In this document: piece after piece, positions 40,915 through 49,943 of the stretch
Layout of the letters: every line of letters starts with the position of its first letter
Numbering within the stretch: position 1 is the first letter of the stretch
Origin: Polynucleobacter corsicus
GTDB lineage: Bacteria; Pseudomonadota; Gammaproteobacteria; Burkholderiales; Burkholderiaceae
Length of the DNA: 64,000 nt
Direction of reading: 5' to 3'
Assembly (NCBI RefSeq): GCF_018688255.1
Contig: NZ_CP061314.1
Location: 1,488,001 to 1,552,000, forward strand
Made by a program: the position numbers and the translations under genes
The notes under the pieces: model-generated
What the model saw: only the letters and a program-made list of their open reading frames with translations
Told to the model about the DNA's origin: nothing
Databases searched by the model: none

Positions 40915-42702
40915 TTAAAACTGCTCCGCTGTCAGCGCATTAGTGGATTGACCACTCTCTAAGATCGAAGTCGCAAGAGCTTGAGATTGGGGCAATAGAT
41001 TTTCTGCAAAGAAGCGTGCCGTGGCAATCTTGGCGTCATAGAAATTCGGATCTCCTGCACGCAACTCTTGTGCGGCCAGTAAAGCGCGTGCCATTTGCCA
41101 TGCGCCAAATACCAAACCACATAAACGCAAGTACGCAAAACTACCTGCATACACTGCCTTGATATCTGTTTTTGCATTAGCCACAATGTAAGCCACTGAA
41201 ACTTCGAACGCTTCACGCGCGGGGGTTAGCTGCTTCAATACTGCTTTTGCATCTGCGGTGCCACTGCTTGCTAAATCTTTTTCAGTTTGCTGGATTCTGT
41301 CCGAGAACAGCTTCGCAGTTGCGCCACCATCACGCACTGTCTTTCTACCAATCAAATCATTTGCCTGAATCGCTGTGGTGCCTTCATAAATAGTCAGGAT
41401 ACGAGCATCACGATAGTGTTGTGCTGCACCCGTCTCTTCGATAAAGCCCATACCGCCATGTACCTGAACACCCAAACTCGCAGCGTCGATCGACATCTCA
41501 GTCGAAAAGCCTTTCACAATCGGCACTAGGAATTCATATACCGCTTGATTCTGCTTGCGAGCCACTTCATCTGGCGAGGCATGCTGTGCATCGTAAGCAG
41601 CTGCAGCGTAATATGCCAAGGCTCTAGATGCCTCAATGTTGCCACGCATAGTCATTAACATCCGCTTCACGTCTGGCTGATGAATAATGGCTACGGGACC
41701 TGGAGAGCCCTCTAGATCACGACTCTGAACACGGTCTTTGGCGTACTGGACTGCTTTTTGATAGGCGCGCTCGGCAACAGCAATGCCCTGCATACCCACT
41801 GCAAAGCGGGCCGCGTTCATCATGACGAACATATATTCCAGGCCACGATTTTCTTCACCAACCAAGTAGCCAATTGCGCCACTATGATCACCAAACTGCA
41901 AGACTGCAGTTGGGCTGGCCTTAATACCCAGCTTGTGCTCAATCGAGACGCAGTGCACATCATTACGCTCACCTAGTGAGCCATCTGCATTCACCAAGAA
42001 CTTCGGCACTACGAACAAAGAAATACCCTTCACACCTTCCGGAGCATCTGGCGTTCTAGCTAATACGAGATGGACAATATTTTTTGCCATGTCGTGCTCA
42101 CCATAGGTGATGTAAATCTTGGTTGCAAAGACTTTGTATGTACCATCAGCATCAGGGACAGCGCGAGAACGCACCATCGATAGATCGGAACCTGCTTGAG
42201 GCTCTGTGAGACACATGGATCCAGTCCATTCCCCAGAGATCATCTTAGGTACATAACGCTCTTTTATCTCGGGGCTTGCTGCAGTTAACAAAGCTTCAAT
42301 CGCGCCATCAGTCAACATGGGGCATAAAGCAAATGACAGACTTGCAGAGTGAACCATCTCAAAGCACGCCGTGGCAATCAGTTTTGGTAAACCTTGACCA
42401 CCAAATTCTGCAGGGTGCACAACGCCTTGCCAACCTGCTGTAGCAAATTGCTCAAAAGCCTCTTTAAAGCCAGGAGAAGTAGTGACGACACCATCCTTCA
42501 ATGAGCTAGGATGTTGATCGCTAGGCCAGTTGAGGGGTGCCACAACATCTTGATTAAATTTAGCAGACTCTTCCAAAATCGCTGGCGCTAAATCTACATC
42601 AGCGCCGGCCTCAGCATAAGAAGGATAAGAAACAACTTCAGATAGCCCCGCTAGTTCGTTCATCACAAATAGCATTTCTTTTACTGGGGCTACATACGGC
42701 AT
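40915..42702 (-). CDS. Acyl-CoA dehydrogenase, large form
   Basis: A 595-residue flavoprotein that oxidises an acyl-CoA and passes electrons to ETF. Motifs include SMCLTEPQAGSDLS (FAD and substrate binding), the GVQVHGGMGFIEETGAAQHYRDARI region and YEGTTAIQANDL with the C-terminal catalytic area. The extra C-terminal domain makes it longer than FadE-type enzymes of 380 residues and similar to the long DmdC-like group. Substrate unknown. It follows etfA by 53 bases, and an acyl-CoA ligase gene lies upstream, so all four may act together in beta-oxidation. Confidence 0.93.
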   Translation of the reverse strand: MPYVAPVKEMLFVMNELAGLSEVVSYPSYAEAGADVDLAPAILEESAKFNQDVVAPLNWPSDQHPSSLKDGVVTTSPGFKEAFEQFATAGWQGVVHPAEFGGQGLPKLIATACFEMVHSASLSFALCPMLTDGAIEALLTAASPEIKERYVPKMISGEWTGSMCLTEPQAGSDLSMVRSRAVPDADGTYKVFATKIYITYGEHDMAKNIVHLVLARTPDAPEGVKGISLFVVPKFLVNADGSLGERNDVHCVSIEHKLGIKASPTAVLQFGDHSGAIGYLVGEENRGLEYMFVMMNAARFAVGMQGIAVAERAYQKAVQYAKDRVQSRDLEGSPGPVAIIHQPDVKRMLMTMRGNIEASRALAYYAAAAYDAQHASPDEVARKQNQAVYEFLVPIVKGFSTEMSIDAASLGVQVHGGMGFIEETGAAQHYRDARILTIYEGTTAIQANDLIGRKTVRDGGATAKLFSDRIQQTEKDLASSGTADAKAVLKQLTPAREAFEVSVAYIVANAKTDIKAVYAGSFAYLRLCGLVFGAWQMARALLAAQELRAGDPNFYDAKIATARFFAENLLPQSQALATSILESGQSTNALTAEQF

Positions 42703-42755
42703 AGGTATTCCTATAGATCAAAGATGGGAGCAGTTAAAGAGATCTCTTAAATGCC

Positions 42756-43691
42756 TTAGCCAAGTAAGTTAGTTAACTCCGGGACGGCGGTATTGAGATC
42801 TGCAACCAAACCATAATCAGCAACACTAAAGATTGGTGCCTCGGGATCTTTATTAATCGCTACGATCACCTTAGAGTCCTTCATGCCGGCTAAATGCTGA
42901 ATCGCACCAGAAATACCAATGGCAACATACAACTGCGGAGCAACGATCTTGCCGGTCTGACCTACTTGATAGTCGTTTGGAACATAACCTGCATCGACTG
43001 CAGCGCGAGATGCGCCTAGTGCTGCACCGAGCTTGTCAGCTAAGGGCGCAATAATTTCTTGATACTTCTCACCAGAGCCTAAACCACGACCACCAGACAC
43101 AATGATTTTGGCGGCAGTGAGTTCAGGACGGTCTGATTTCGTAAGTTCTCGACCCACAAAGGAGGAACCACCAGAAACCTCTGTAGCAGTTTGCTTTTCT
43201 ACTGCAGCCGATCCACCGCTTGCAGCAACAGGATCAAATCCAGTGGTGCGAACCGTCATCACTTTGATTGGGTCAGCAGATTGCACGGTAGCAATCGCAT
43301 TGCCCGCATAAATTGGACGCTCAAAGGTGTCAGGTGAGACAACTTTAGTGACATCCGATAACTGAGCTACATCTAACTTAGCAGCAACGCGTGGCAAGGC
43401 ATTCTTACCGTTAGCAGTTGCCGGTGCCAGGATATGACTATAACTATTGGCAATAGAGAGAATCTGCGCAGCTAAGGGTTCAGCGAGTTGATCAGCTAAA
43501 GATGCAGCATCCACTTGAATTACTTTACGCACCCCAGCGATTTGAGTGGCAGCAGAAACGGCAGCATCAGCACTACTACCAACTATCAACACATCCACCT
43601 CAGGGGAGCACTGCAAAGCAGCCGCTACGGCATTGAGCGTAGCAGCCTTTAAGGATTGATTATCGTGTTCAGCAATAACAAGTGCGGCCAT
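42756..43691 (-). CDS. etfA: Electron transfer flavoprotein alpha subunit
   Basis: A 311-residue EtfA. The C-terminal FAD-binding domain shows IVSGGRGLGSGEKY, the SRAAVDAGYVPNDYQVGQTGK (in part) segment and VAIGISGAIQHLAGM. With EtfB it carries electrons from acyl-CoA dehydrogenases to ETF-quinone oxidoreductase. It starts directly after the etfB stop with no gap and is followed by its likely dehydrogenase partner. Confidence 0.97.
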   Translation of the reverse strand: MAALVIAEHDNQSLKAATLNAVAAALQCSPEVDVLIVGSSADAAVSAATQIAGVRKVIQVDAASLADQLAEPLAAQILSIANSYSHILAPATANGKNALPRVAAKLDVAQLSDVTKVVSPDTFERPIYAGNAIATVQSADPIKVMTVRTTGFDPVAASGGSAAVEKQTATEVSGGSSFVGRELTKSDRPELTAAKIIVSGGRGLGSGEKYQEIIAPLADKLGAALGASRAAVDAGYVPNDYQVGQTGKIVAPQLYVAIGISGAIQHLAGMKDSKVIVAINKDPEAPIFSVADYGLVADLNTAVPELTNLLG

Positions 43692-44441
43692 TTAAATCAC
43701 CTTCGCTTCATTTTTAAGTTTATCTACCAAAGCTGCAACATCAGCCACCATCACACCAGCAGAGCGCTTTGGCGGCTCCTCTACTTTAAGAGTTTTGAGG
43801 CGTGGAGCAATATCAACACCCAGCTCTTCAGGCTTCACGATTTCTAAAGTTTTCTTTTTGGCTTTCATAATGTTTGGCAAAGTCACATAACGTGGCTCAT
43901 TCAAACGCAAGTCAGTAGTAATGACTGCAGGCAGCGCAATCGAAATTGTTTCCAAGCCGCCATCTACCTCACGAGTCACACTCGCTTTACCGTCAGCAAC
44001 GACTACTTTAGAAGCAAAAGTTGCCTGTGGGATATCCATCAAGCTAGCTAACATCTGACCCGTCTGATTACTATCATCATCAATCGCCTGTTTACCCAAG
44101 ATGATGATCTGAGCCTGTTCTTTTTCAGAAAGCACTTTAAGAATTTTTGCAACGGCTAAAGGCTGTAATTCAGTATCGGTCTCTACCAAGATGGCACGAT
44201 CTGCGCCAATCGCTAAGGCAGTACGCAGGGTTTCTTGACATTGAGTGGGGCCAGCAGAAACCACCACTATCTCAGTAGCAACACCAGCCTCTTTTAAGCG
44301 AACCGCCTCTTCTACCGCAATCTCATCAAATGGATTCATACTCATTTTGACGTTTGCTAGATCAACACCAGAGTTATCTAATTTCACCCGAATTTTGACG
44401 TTGTAATCAACAACCCGCTTTACTGCCACTAAGATTTTCAT
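43692..44441 (-). CDS. etfB: Electron transfer flavoprotein beta subunit
   Basis: A 249-residue EtfB beginning KILVAVKRVVDYNVKIRV. The MSMNPFDEIAVEEAVRLKE segment and the ADRAILVE and GKQAIDDDSNQTGQM blocks, with a C-terminal AKKKTLEIV recognition loop, are typical. The stop codon abuts the etfA start, so subunits are made in equal amounts. The gene lies 57 bases downstream of the ligase gene. Confidence 0.97.
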   Translation of the reverse strand: MKILVAVKRVVDYNVKIRVKLDNSGVDLANVKMSMNPFDEIAVEEAVRLKEAGVATEIVVVSAGPTQCQETLRTALAIGADRAILVETDTELQPLAVAKILKVLSEKEQAQIIILGKQAIDDDSNQTGQMLASLMDIPQATFASKVVVADGKASVTREVDGGLETISIALPAVITTDLRLNEPRYVTLPNIMKAKKKTLEIVKPEELGVDIAPRLKTLKVEEPPKRSAGVMVADVAALVDKLKNEAKVI

Positions 44442-44498
44442 GCTGGATCTCTATTTTTGAGTAACTTTGATATTTTATCCGCCCAACGCTATTTGGGG

Positions 44499-46151
44499 TT
44501 AGACGTCGATTGCTGAAGCCGAGCCCGCCTGCTTGCGAAGTTCAAACTTCTGAATCTTGCCAGTAGAAGTCTTTGGTAGCTCACAGAACACAATGGCTCT
44601 TGGCACCTTAAAGCCAGCTAGATGCTGCTTGCAATGCGCAATGATCTCAGCAGGCGTAACTTCTATTCCCGGCTTAATTTCCAGGAAGGCACAAGGCGTC
44701 TCTCCCCACTTAGTGTCTGGCTTGGCAACTACTGCAGCAGCCATGACGGCTGGGTGGCGATAAAGAACATCTTCAACTTCCACAGAGGAGATATTTTCAC
44801 CACCAGAGATGATGATGTCTTTGCTACGGTCTTTCATCTTCACATAGCCGTCGGGGTTCATTACCGCTAAGTCGCCAGAATGAAACCAGCCGCCCTCAAA
44901 AGCCTCTTTGCTTGCCTTCTCATTTTTGAGATAACCCTTCATGGCAATGTTGCCCTTGAACATAATCTCGCCCATCGTCTCGCCATCAGCAGGAACGGGC
45001 TCGAGGGTTACGGGATCAAGAACGGCAATCGCCTGCTGCAGGTGATATCGAACACCTTGCCGCGCATTGAGGCGAGCCCTCTCACCAATCTCAAGATCAT
45101 TCCATTCATCCTGTTTGACACACACCGCTGCTGGTCCATAGGTCTCTGTTAATCCATAGACATGCGTAAGATCAAAGCCCAGCTTTTCCATCCCCTCAAT
45201 AATGGATGCAGGAGGTGCAGCGCCTGCGATTAAGCCTTTTACACCTACAGGTACTCCTTCTTTTAATTCATCAGGGGCATTAACTAATAGGTTATGCATA
45301 ATTGGAGCAGCGCAGTAATGGGTAACGCCGTGATCTTTAATGGCGGCAAATATATGTTGTGCATCCACGCGACGTAGGCAAACATTAATGCCGGCACGTG
45401 CCGCCACCGTCCACGGAAAGCACCAGCCATTGCAATGGAACATCGGGAGCGTCCAGAGATAGGTGGGGTGCTTGCTGATATCCCAGTCTAAAATATTCGA
45501 GATCGCATTGATCGCTGCGCCGCGATGGTGATACACCACCCCCTTTGGATTACCAGTAGTGCCTGAGGTGTAGTTCAAACAAATGGCTTGCCATTCATCT
45601 GCAGGGACCTGCCAAGCGAATTGAGGATCACCTTCAGACAAGAACTTTTCATAAGTGAGCTTGCCGAGCTTTTCACCAGGAATATCAAACTCTGTTTCCT
45701 CGACATCAATCACCAGAAACTGACGACCGCTTTCTTTCTTGGCTATCTCAAGAGCTTTTTTCATCACCCCCGAAAATTCAGGATCTACGATCACGACTTT
45801 TGCTTCACCATGATTGAGCATAAAAGCAATTGACTCGGGATCAAGGCGGGTATTTAAAGCATTTAATACCGCACCCGACATTGGAATTCCAAAGTGCGCC
45901 TCAACCATGGGCGGCGTATTGGGCAACATCACAGCAACCGTATCACCCAGGCCAATACCCTGTTTTTGCAAGGCACTTGCTAAGCGACGGCAACGCTCAT
46001 AAGTCTGAGCCCAAGTCTGACGTAGCTTGCCGTGAATCACCGCCAAGCGATTTGGGTAAACTTCGGCGGATCGCTCCAGAAACAATAATGGAGTAATCGG
46101 AGTGAAGTTTGCAGAATTACGCTCTAAACCCTGCTCAAAAATATTAGCCAT
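44499..46151 (-). CDS. AMP-dependent acyl-CoA synthetase
   Basis: A 550-residue adenylate-forming ligase. The P-loop-like YTSGTTGNPKGV, the YGLTETYGPA motif, GGWFHSGDLAVMNPDGY and the C-terminal KTSTGKIQKFELR with catalytic lysine are all present. It activates a carboxylic acid to its CoA thioester, which suits the adjacent dehydrogenase and ETF genes. It resembles the medium-chain and 3-methylmercaptopropionyl-CoA ligase group, but substrate cannot be decided. Confidence 0.92.
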   Translation of the reverse strand: MANIFEQGLERNSANFTPITPLLFLERSAEVYPNRLAVIHGKLRQTWAQTYERCRRLASALQKQGIGLGDTVAVMLPNTPPMVEAHFGIPMSGAVLNALNTRLDPESIAFMLNHGEAKVVIVDPEFSGVMKKALEIAKKESGRQFLVIDVEETEFDIPGEKLGKLTYEKFLSEGDPQFAWQVPADEWQAICLNYTSGTTGNPKGVVYHHRGAAINAISNILDWDISKHPTYLWTLPMFHCNGWCFPWTVAARAGINVCLRRVDAQHIFAAIKDHGVTHYCAAPIMHNLLVNAPDELKEGVPVGVKGLIAGAAPPASIIEGMEKLGFDLTHVYGLTETYGPAAVCVKQDEWNDLEIGERARLNARQGVRYHLQQAIAVLDPVTLEPVPADGETMGEIMFKGNIAMKGYLKNEKASKEAFEGGWFHSGDLAVMNPDGYVKMKDRSKDIIISGGENISSVEVEDVLYRHPAVMAAAVVAKPDTKWGETPCAFLEIKPGIEVTPAEIIAHCKQHLAGFKVPRAIVFCELPKTSTGKIQKFELRKQAGSASAIDV

Positions 46152-46206
46152 GTGTTCCCTGGATATTGATTTTTTTTATTTCTAGATTTCTGGAATCTGA
46201 CTGTAA

Positions 46207-47127
46207 TTAAATATCAGCAAGCGCTTTGACATGCGCTACTACGCTACGACCTAAAGCAGAAAGGTTGTAACCCCCCTCTAGGCAGCTGACGATACGGCCC
46301 TGAGCGTATTGGCTTGCAACGCCTTTTAACTGCCTAGTAATCCAAGCGTAGTCATCTTCTACCAAACCCATCTGACCCAAGTCATCTTCACGATGAGCAT
46401 CAAAGCCCGCAGAAATAATGATGAGTTCAGGTTCAAAATCTCGTAGACGCGGTAACCATTGCTCTTCTACTATGGAGCGCACCACATCACCACGCGTAGA
46501 TGCTGGAAGCGGTACATTCACCATATTGCTTGCTCTATCTAAGCCGCTGTATGGATAAAACGGATGCTGAAAGAAACTGCACATAAGTACATTAGGGTCA
46601 TTAAAAAATGCGGCTTCAGTACCGTTGCCGTGGTGAACATCAAAATCAATAATGGCCACGCGCTCAATGCCGTATGTCTCCATCGCATATCGCGCTGCTA
46701 CGGCAACGTTATCAAAAACACAGAATCCCATTGAGCGGGTTGGCTCTGCATGGTGACCTGGAGGTCGAACTGCGCAAAATACGTTTTCCACTTCACCCTT
46801 CATTACCGCATCAACACCCGCAATAGCAGCGCCGGCCGCACGTAGCGCAGCACTCCAAGTATGGGGGTTCATAATGGTGTCGCCATCGAGCATAAAGTAA
46901 CCGCTCGCTGGTGAGCGCTCTTTAACGAAGGCAATATGATCTGGGCTATGAACTAACTCTAGCTGCTCTTCAGTTGCCAAAGGGGCGTCGAGGTGCTGCA
47001 GCAAGCGATCAATGCCACTTCGAATTAATTGATCATTGATTGCCTGAATACGCTCCGGGCACTCAGGATGATGGCTACCCATCTCATGTTTTAGAAAATC
47101 GGGGTGAGTTATGTATCCTGTTGTCAT
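46207..47127 (-). CDS. Histone deacetylase family protein
   Basis: A 306-residue class II HDAC-like zinc hydrolase. The zinc ligands and charge relay are seen in AVRPPGHHAEP, DFDVHHGNGTEAAF and SAGFDAHREDDLG, with EGGYNLSAL near the end. Bacterial members include acetylpolyamine deacetylases and acetoin-utilisation-type proteins; the substrate is unknown here. It is divergent from mltB and ends 55 bases before the ligase start, so it may head the fatty acid cluster. Confidence 0.92.
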   Translation of the reverse strand: MTTGYITHPDFLKHEMGSHHPECPERIQAINDQLIRSGIDRLLQHLDAPLATEEQLELVHSPDHIAFVKERSPASGYFMLDGDTIMNPHTWSAALRAAGAAIAGVDAVMKGEVENVFCAVRPPGHHAEPTRSMGFCVFDNVAVAARYAMETYGIERVAIIDFDVHHGNGTEAAFFNDPNVLMCSFFQHPFYPYSGLDRASNMVNVPLPASTRGDVVRSIVEEQWLPRLRDFEPELIIISAGFDAHREDDLGQMGLVEDDYAWITRQLKGVASQYAQGRIVSCLEGGYNLSALGRSVVAHVKALADI

Positions 47128-47161
47128 TACTAGAAATCCTCAATAGCAAAACTGTAGTTTT

Positions 47162-47167
47162 TATAAT
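47162..47167 (+). promoter_or_regulatory. mltB: -10 box upstream of mltB
   Basis: A perfect TATAAT in the 83-base gap between the divergent HDAC-like gene and mltB, 43 bases before the ATG. The -35 is weak. Confidence 0.45.
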
Positions 47168-47210
47168 CTAATTAAATCTGCCAACTCTTCAAAAACCCAT
47201 CCTCATATCC

Positions 47211-48479
47211 ATGAATTTTCGCGTCTCCTACCTTGCTTCAATACCATTAATAGTGCTACTACTTGCTGCCTGTTCCAGCACCCCTATTCAGCAGGCTAGT
47301 CCTAAAGAGACTATCGTAAACCAGTCTGAGGATGTTGCGACAGAAGCCCGTTTTAGCCAAAACCTTAATGAGCTAATTACTCAAATTGCCCAAACCCAGG
47401 GAATCCCACAGACAACTCTTGCATCAGGCTTCCTAGATACCAAAACGATCCCCTCCATTCGTAAATTGGTGCTACCCCCATCAGGCAGCTTTAAAAAGAA
47501 TTGGGTGGCCTATCGCAAGCGCTTTATTGAGCCAGTTCGTCTGAAGGCTGGTAAGGCTTTTTGGGAGCAAAACCAAGCATTCCTCAGTAAAGTTGAGCAA
47601 GAATCGGGAGTTCCAGCTGAAGTCATTGTCTCCATTATTGGTATTGAAACCATCTATGGCCGTCAAACCGGCAATTTTCGAGTCAAGGATGTACTTTCTA
47701 CCTTAGCTTTCAGCTATCCCGATACCCCCAATAAAGCGAGCAGAGAACAACTCTTTAAAGACCAACTTCAAGAACTTGTCCTTATGTGCTGGACTGAGAG
47801 CGGTGGCAGCTTGCCAGCCAATAATAGTAATCAAGGCTTGAGTACATCTCGCTTTAATAATTGCCTTAATCAAAATAGCTCTTATGCAGGTGCCATTGGC
47901 TTGCCACAATTTATGCCTGGCAGCATCCGTAACTTTGCAGTGGATGGCGATGGTGATGGTCACATTGACCTTAAGCAAAGCCCTAAAGATGCTATCGCTA
48001 GTGTGGGTAATTTCATGAAAAAACATAGTTGGCAGCCTGGTATGCCGATTTACTTCCCAGTACAGGAAGCGGCGATCAGCGAAGCAAGAGCCCTAGCTGA
48101 TGGTGAGCCTCAACTCAAATACACCGTTCAAGAACTCATCACAAAAGGCATCCTCACCAATGAGCAAGGTGACCTTCAGTCTGGTGGCGTTGAACCACAA
48201 AGTAAGGCTCTCATTGTTGATCTTCCTTATCCCGATAAAGATGGTAACGATCAAGTACGCTATGTCGTTGGCTTAAATAACCTTCTAACGATTGTGCAAT
48301 ACAACCGCAGTTACTTTTACGCACAAAGTGTTGCAGAGTTTGCAGAAGCCCTAGGCTACAAGAACCAAAGCGTAGTACCGGTCAGCACACCTAAGGCAAA
48401 GCCCGAAACAAAAGCGAGCGAATCAGCCAAATCTAAACCTAAGAAAACTGCCAATAAGAAAAAGCCAAAGCAGACTTAA
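47211..48479 (+). CDS. mltB: Membrane-bound lytic murein transglycosylase B
   Basis: A 422-residue lipoprotein: a signal peptide ends in the lipobox LAAC with Cys21. The catalytic domain shows IGIETIYGRQTGNFRV with the acid glutamate, AIGLPQFMPGS and an EF-hand-like DGDGDGHIDL, as in E. coli Slt35/MltB. It cleaves peptidoglycan glycan strands. The tail of about 45 residues is rich in lysine, alanine and proline and probably disordered. It converges on cysM with 18 bases between. Confidence 0.93.
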   Translation: MNFRVSYLASIPLIVLLLAACSSTPIQQASPKETIVNQSEDVATEARFSQNLNELITQIAQTQGIPQTTLASGFLDTKTIPSIRKLVLPPSGSFKKNWVAYRKRFIEPVRLKAGKAFWEQNQAFLSKVEQESGVPAEVIVSIIGIETIYGRQTGNFRVKDVLSTLAFSYPDTPNKASREQLFKDQLQELVLMCWTESGGSLPANNSNQGLSTSRFNNCLNQNSSYAGAIGLPQFMPGSIRNFAVDGDGDGHIDLKQSPKDAIASVGNFMKKHSWQPGMPIYFPVQEAAISEARALADGEPQLKYTVQELITKGILTNEQGDLQSGGVEPQSKALIVDLPYPDKDGNDQVRYVVGLNNLLTIVQYNRSYFYAQSVAEFAEALGYKNQSVVPVSTPKAKPETKASESAKSKPKKTANKKKPKQT

Positions 48480-48497
48480 TGTTGAAGTTTGATTGTC

Positions 48498-49409
48498 TTA
48501 TGCTGGAAAAACCCCAGTAGATAAATAGCGATCACCACGATCGCAAACGATAAAGACAATCGTGGCGTTTTCAACCTGGCGAGCGATTCGCAAGGCAACC
48601 ACTAAAGCACCGCCAGCAGAAATGCCGCAGAAGATGCCCTCTTGGGCCGCAAGGCGACGCGCCATTTCTTCAGCATCTGCTTGGCTTACATACTCTATGC
48701 GATCAACCCTATCGCCTTGGTAAATCTTAGGCAGGTACTCTGGAGCCCATTTACGAATACCTGGAATCTGCGAACCCTCTTCCGGTTGAGCGCCAATAAT
48801 CTGAATATTGGGGTTCATGGCTTTAAGGTAAGTAGAGACTCCGGTAATGGTTCCAGTAGTACCCATCGATGAGACAAAGTGTGTCACCTGGCCATCGGTA
48901 TCGCGCCAGATTTCTGGGCCAGTCGTCTCGATGTGAGCGCGTGGATTATCTGGGTTTGCAAATTGATCCAATAATCTGCCACGACCTTCCTTCTGCAATT
49001 GTGATGAATAGTCACGAGCAAATTCCATGCCACCAGAAGCTGCTGTCAGAATAAGTTCTGCTCCATAGGCCGCCATACTTTGTCGACGTTCAATGCTTTG
49101 GTTTTCAGGCATTACCAAGACCATCTTGTAGCCCAACATTGCGGCAGTCATTGCCAAAGCAATGCCAGTGTTACCGCTGGTAGCTTCAATCAGGGTGTCG
49201 CCAGGTTTAATTTCTCCACGCTCTTGTGCGCGCAGGATCATCGACAGCGCAGGTCGGTCTTTTACCGACCCCGCTGGATTATTACCCTCTAACTTTCCTA
49301 AGATCAGATTATTTTTGGAATCGTTTTCAGCGCCCGGAATACGTTGCAAACGAACCAGGGGCGTATTGCCCACGGTCTGTGAAATAGTTAAGTAAGAGGG
49401 TGTGTTCAT
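48498..49409 (-). CDS. cysM: O-acetylserine (thiol)-lyase B
   Basis: A 303-residue PLP enzyme for cysteine synthesis. The PLP lysine is in NPAGSVKDRPA, the substrate loop in EATSGNTGIAL, and the phosphate-binding GTTGTITG follows. The segment GSQIPGIRKWAPEYLP supports CysM, which can use thiosulfate, rather than CysK. It is the last gene of the long minus-strand run, 41 bases after comEA. Confidence 0.95.
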   Translation of the reverse strand: MNTPSYLTISQTVGNTPLVRLQRIPGAENDSKNNLILGKLEGNNPAGSVKDRPALSMILRAQERGEIKPGDTLIEATSGNTGIALAMTAAMLGYKMVLVMPENQSIERRQSMAAYGAELILTAASGGMEFARDYSSQLQKEGRGRLLDQFANPDNPRAHIETTGPEIWRDTDGQVTHFVSSMGTTGTITGVSTYLKAMNPNIQIIGAQPEEGSQIPGIRKWAPEYLPKIYQGDRVDRIEYVSQADAEEMARRLAAQEGIFCGISAGGALVVALRIARQVENATIVFIVCDRGDRYLSTGVFPA

Positions 49410-49450
49410 GAAACCATTTTAGCCATAAGCTAGGCTAGGCGTAAAAGGGT

Positions 49451-49846
49451 TTAATTTCGGCGACTTGGTTCCGCACGATCCGAATGATGGCGCGCACCAC
49501 TTTGACCGCGTGAGCCACGTCTGCTAGCCTTGGAGCCCTCTTTATTGGTGCGGCCATGCGGTTCACGAAAAGAACTTGGCGCCTCAATAGTTAAGCCGTT
49601 ATCCACCATCTTTTCTACGGATTTCATACCGATACCACGAACCCGTTTTTGGAGGTCATTGGCATCCTGAAAATGCCCACCATCTAAACGCTCAGCAATG
49701 ATTGTTTTTGCCTTAGATGGCCCAATTCCTTTGATACTTTCTAATTCAGACTGGGTTGCAGTATTGACATTGATTGGTGAGGCGGCAGCTAAACCTGAGA
49801 CAGCTACAAACACTGAAAATACTAAAGACTTTAATAATTGATTCAT
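49451..49846 (-). CDS. comEA: ComEA-like helix-hairpin-helix DNA-binding protein
   Basis: A 131-residue protein with a signal peptide (about 1-22) and a helix-hairpin-helix pair (INVNTATQSELESIKGIGPSKAKTII, in part; then RVRGIGMKSVEKM). ComEA binds DNA in the periplasm during natural transformation. After residue 90 comes a 40-residue basic, Ser/Arg-rich tail (GSKASRRGSRGQSGARHH) that most ComEA proteins lack. It follows the rfaD terminator by 19 bases. Confidence 0.85.
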   Translation of the reverse strand: MNQLLKSLVFSVFVAVSGLAAASPINVNTATQSELESIKGIGPSKAKTIIAERLDGGHFQDANDLQKRVRGIGMKSVEKMVDNGLTIEAPSSFREPHGRTNKEGSKASRRGSRGQSGARHHSDRAEPSRRN

Positions 49847-49865
49847 TTAATCTCCATAGGTTAAT

Positions 49866-49898
49866 AAAAAATCCACCAACACAAAGTGCAAGTGGATT
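49866..49898 (-). terminator. Intrinsic terminator after rfaD
   Basis: On the minus strand AATCCAC (49898-49892) and GTGGATT (49876-49870) pair, with a smaller CAC/GTG pairing in the loop, followed by a T-run. It lies between rfaD and comEA and ends 19 bases before the comEA ATG. Confidence 0.72.
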
Positions 49899-49943
49899 AG
49901 TTACAACGAATAAAGATTCAGTCGGTTGACTGCTTTTGGCTTC

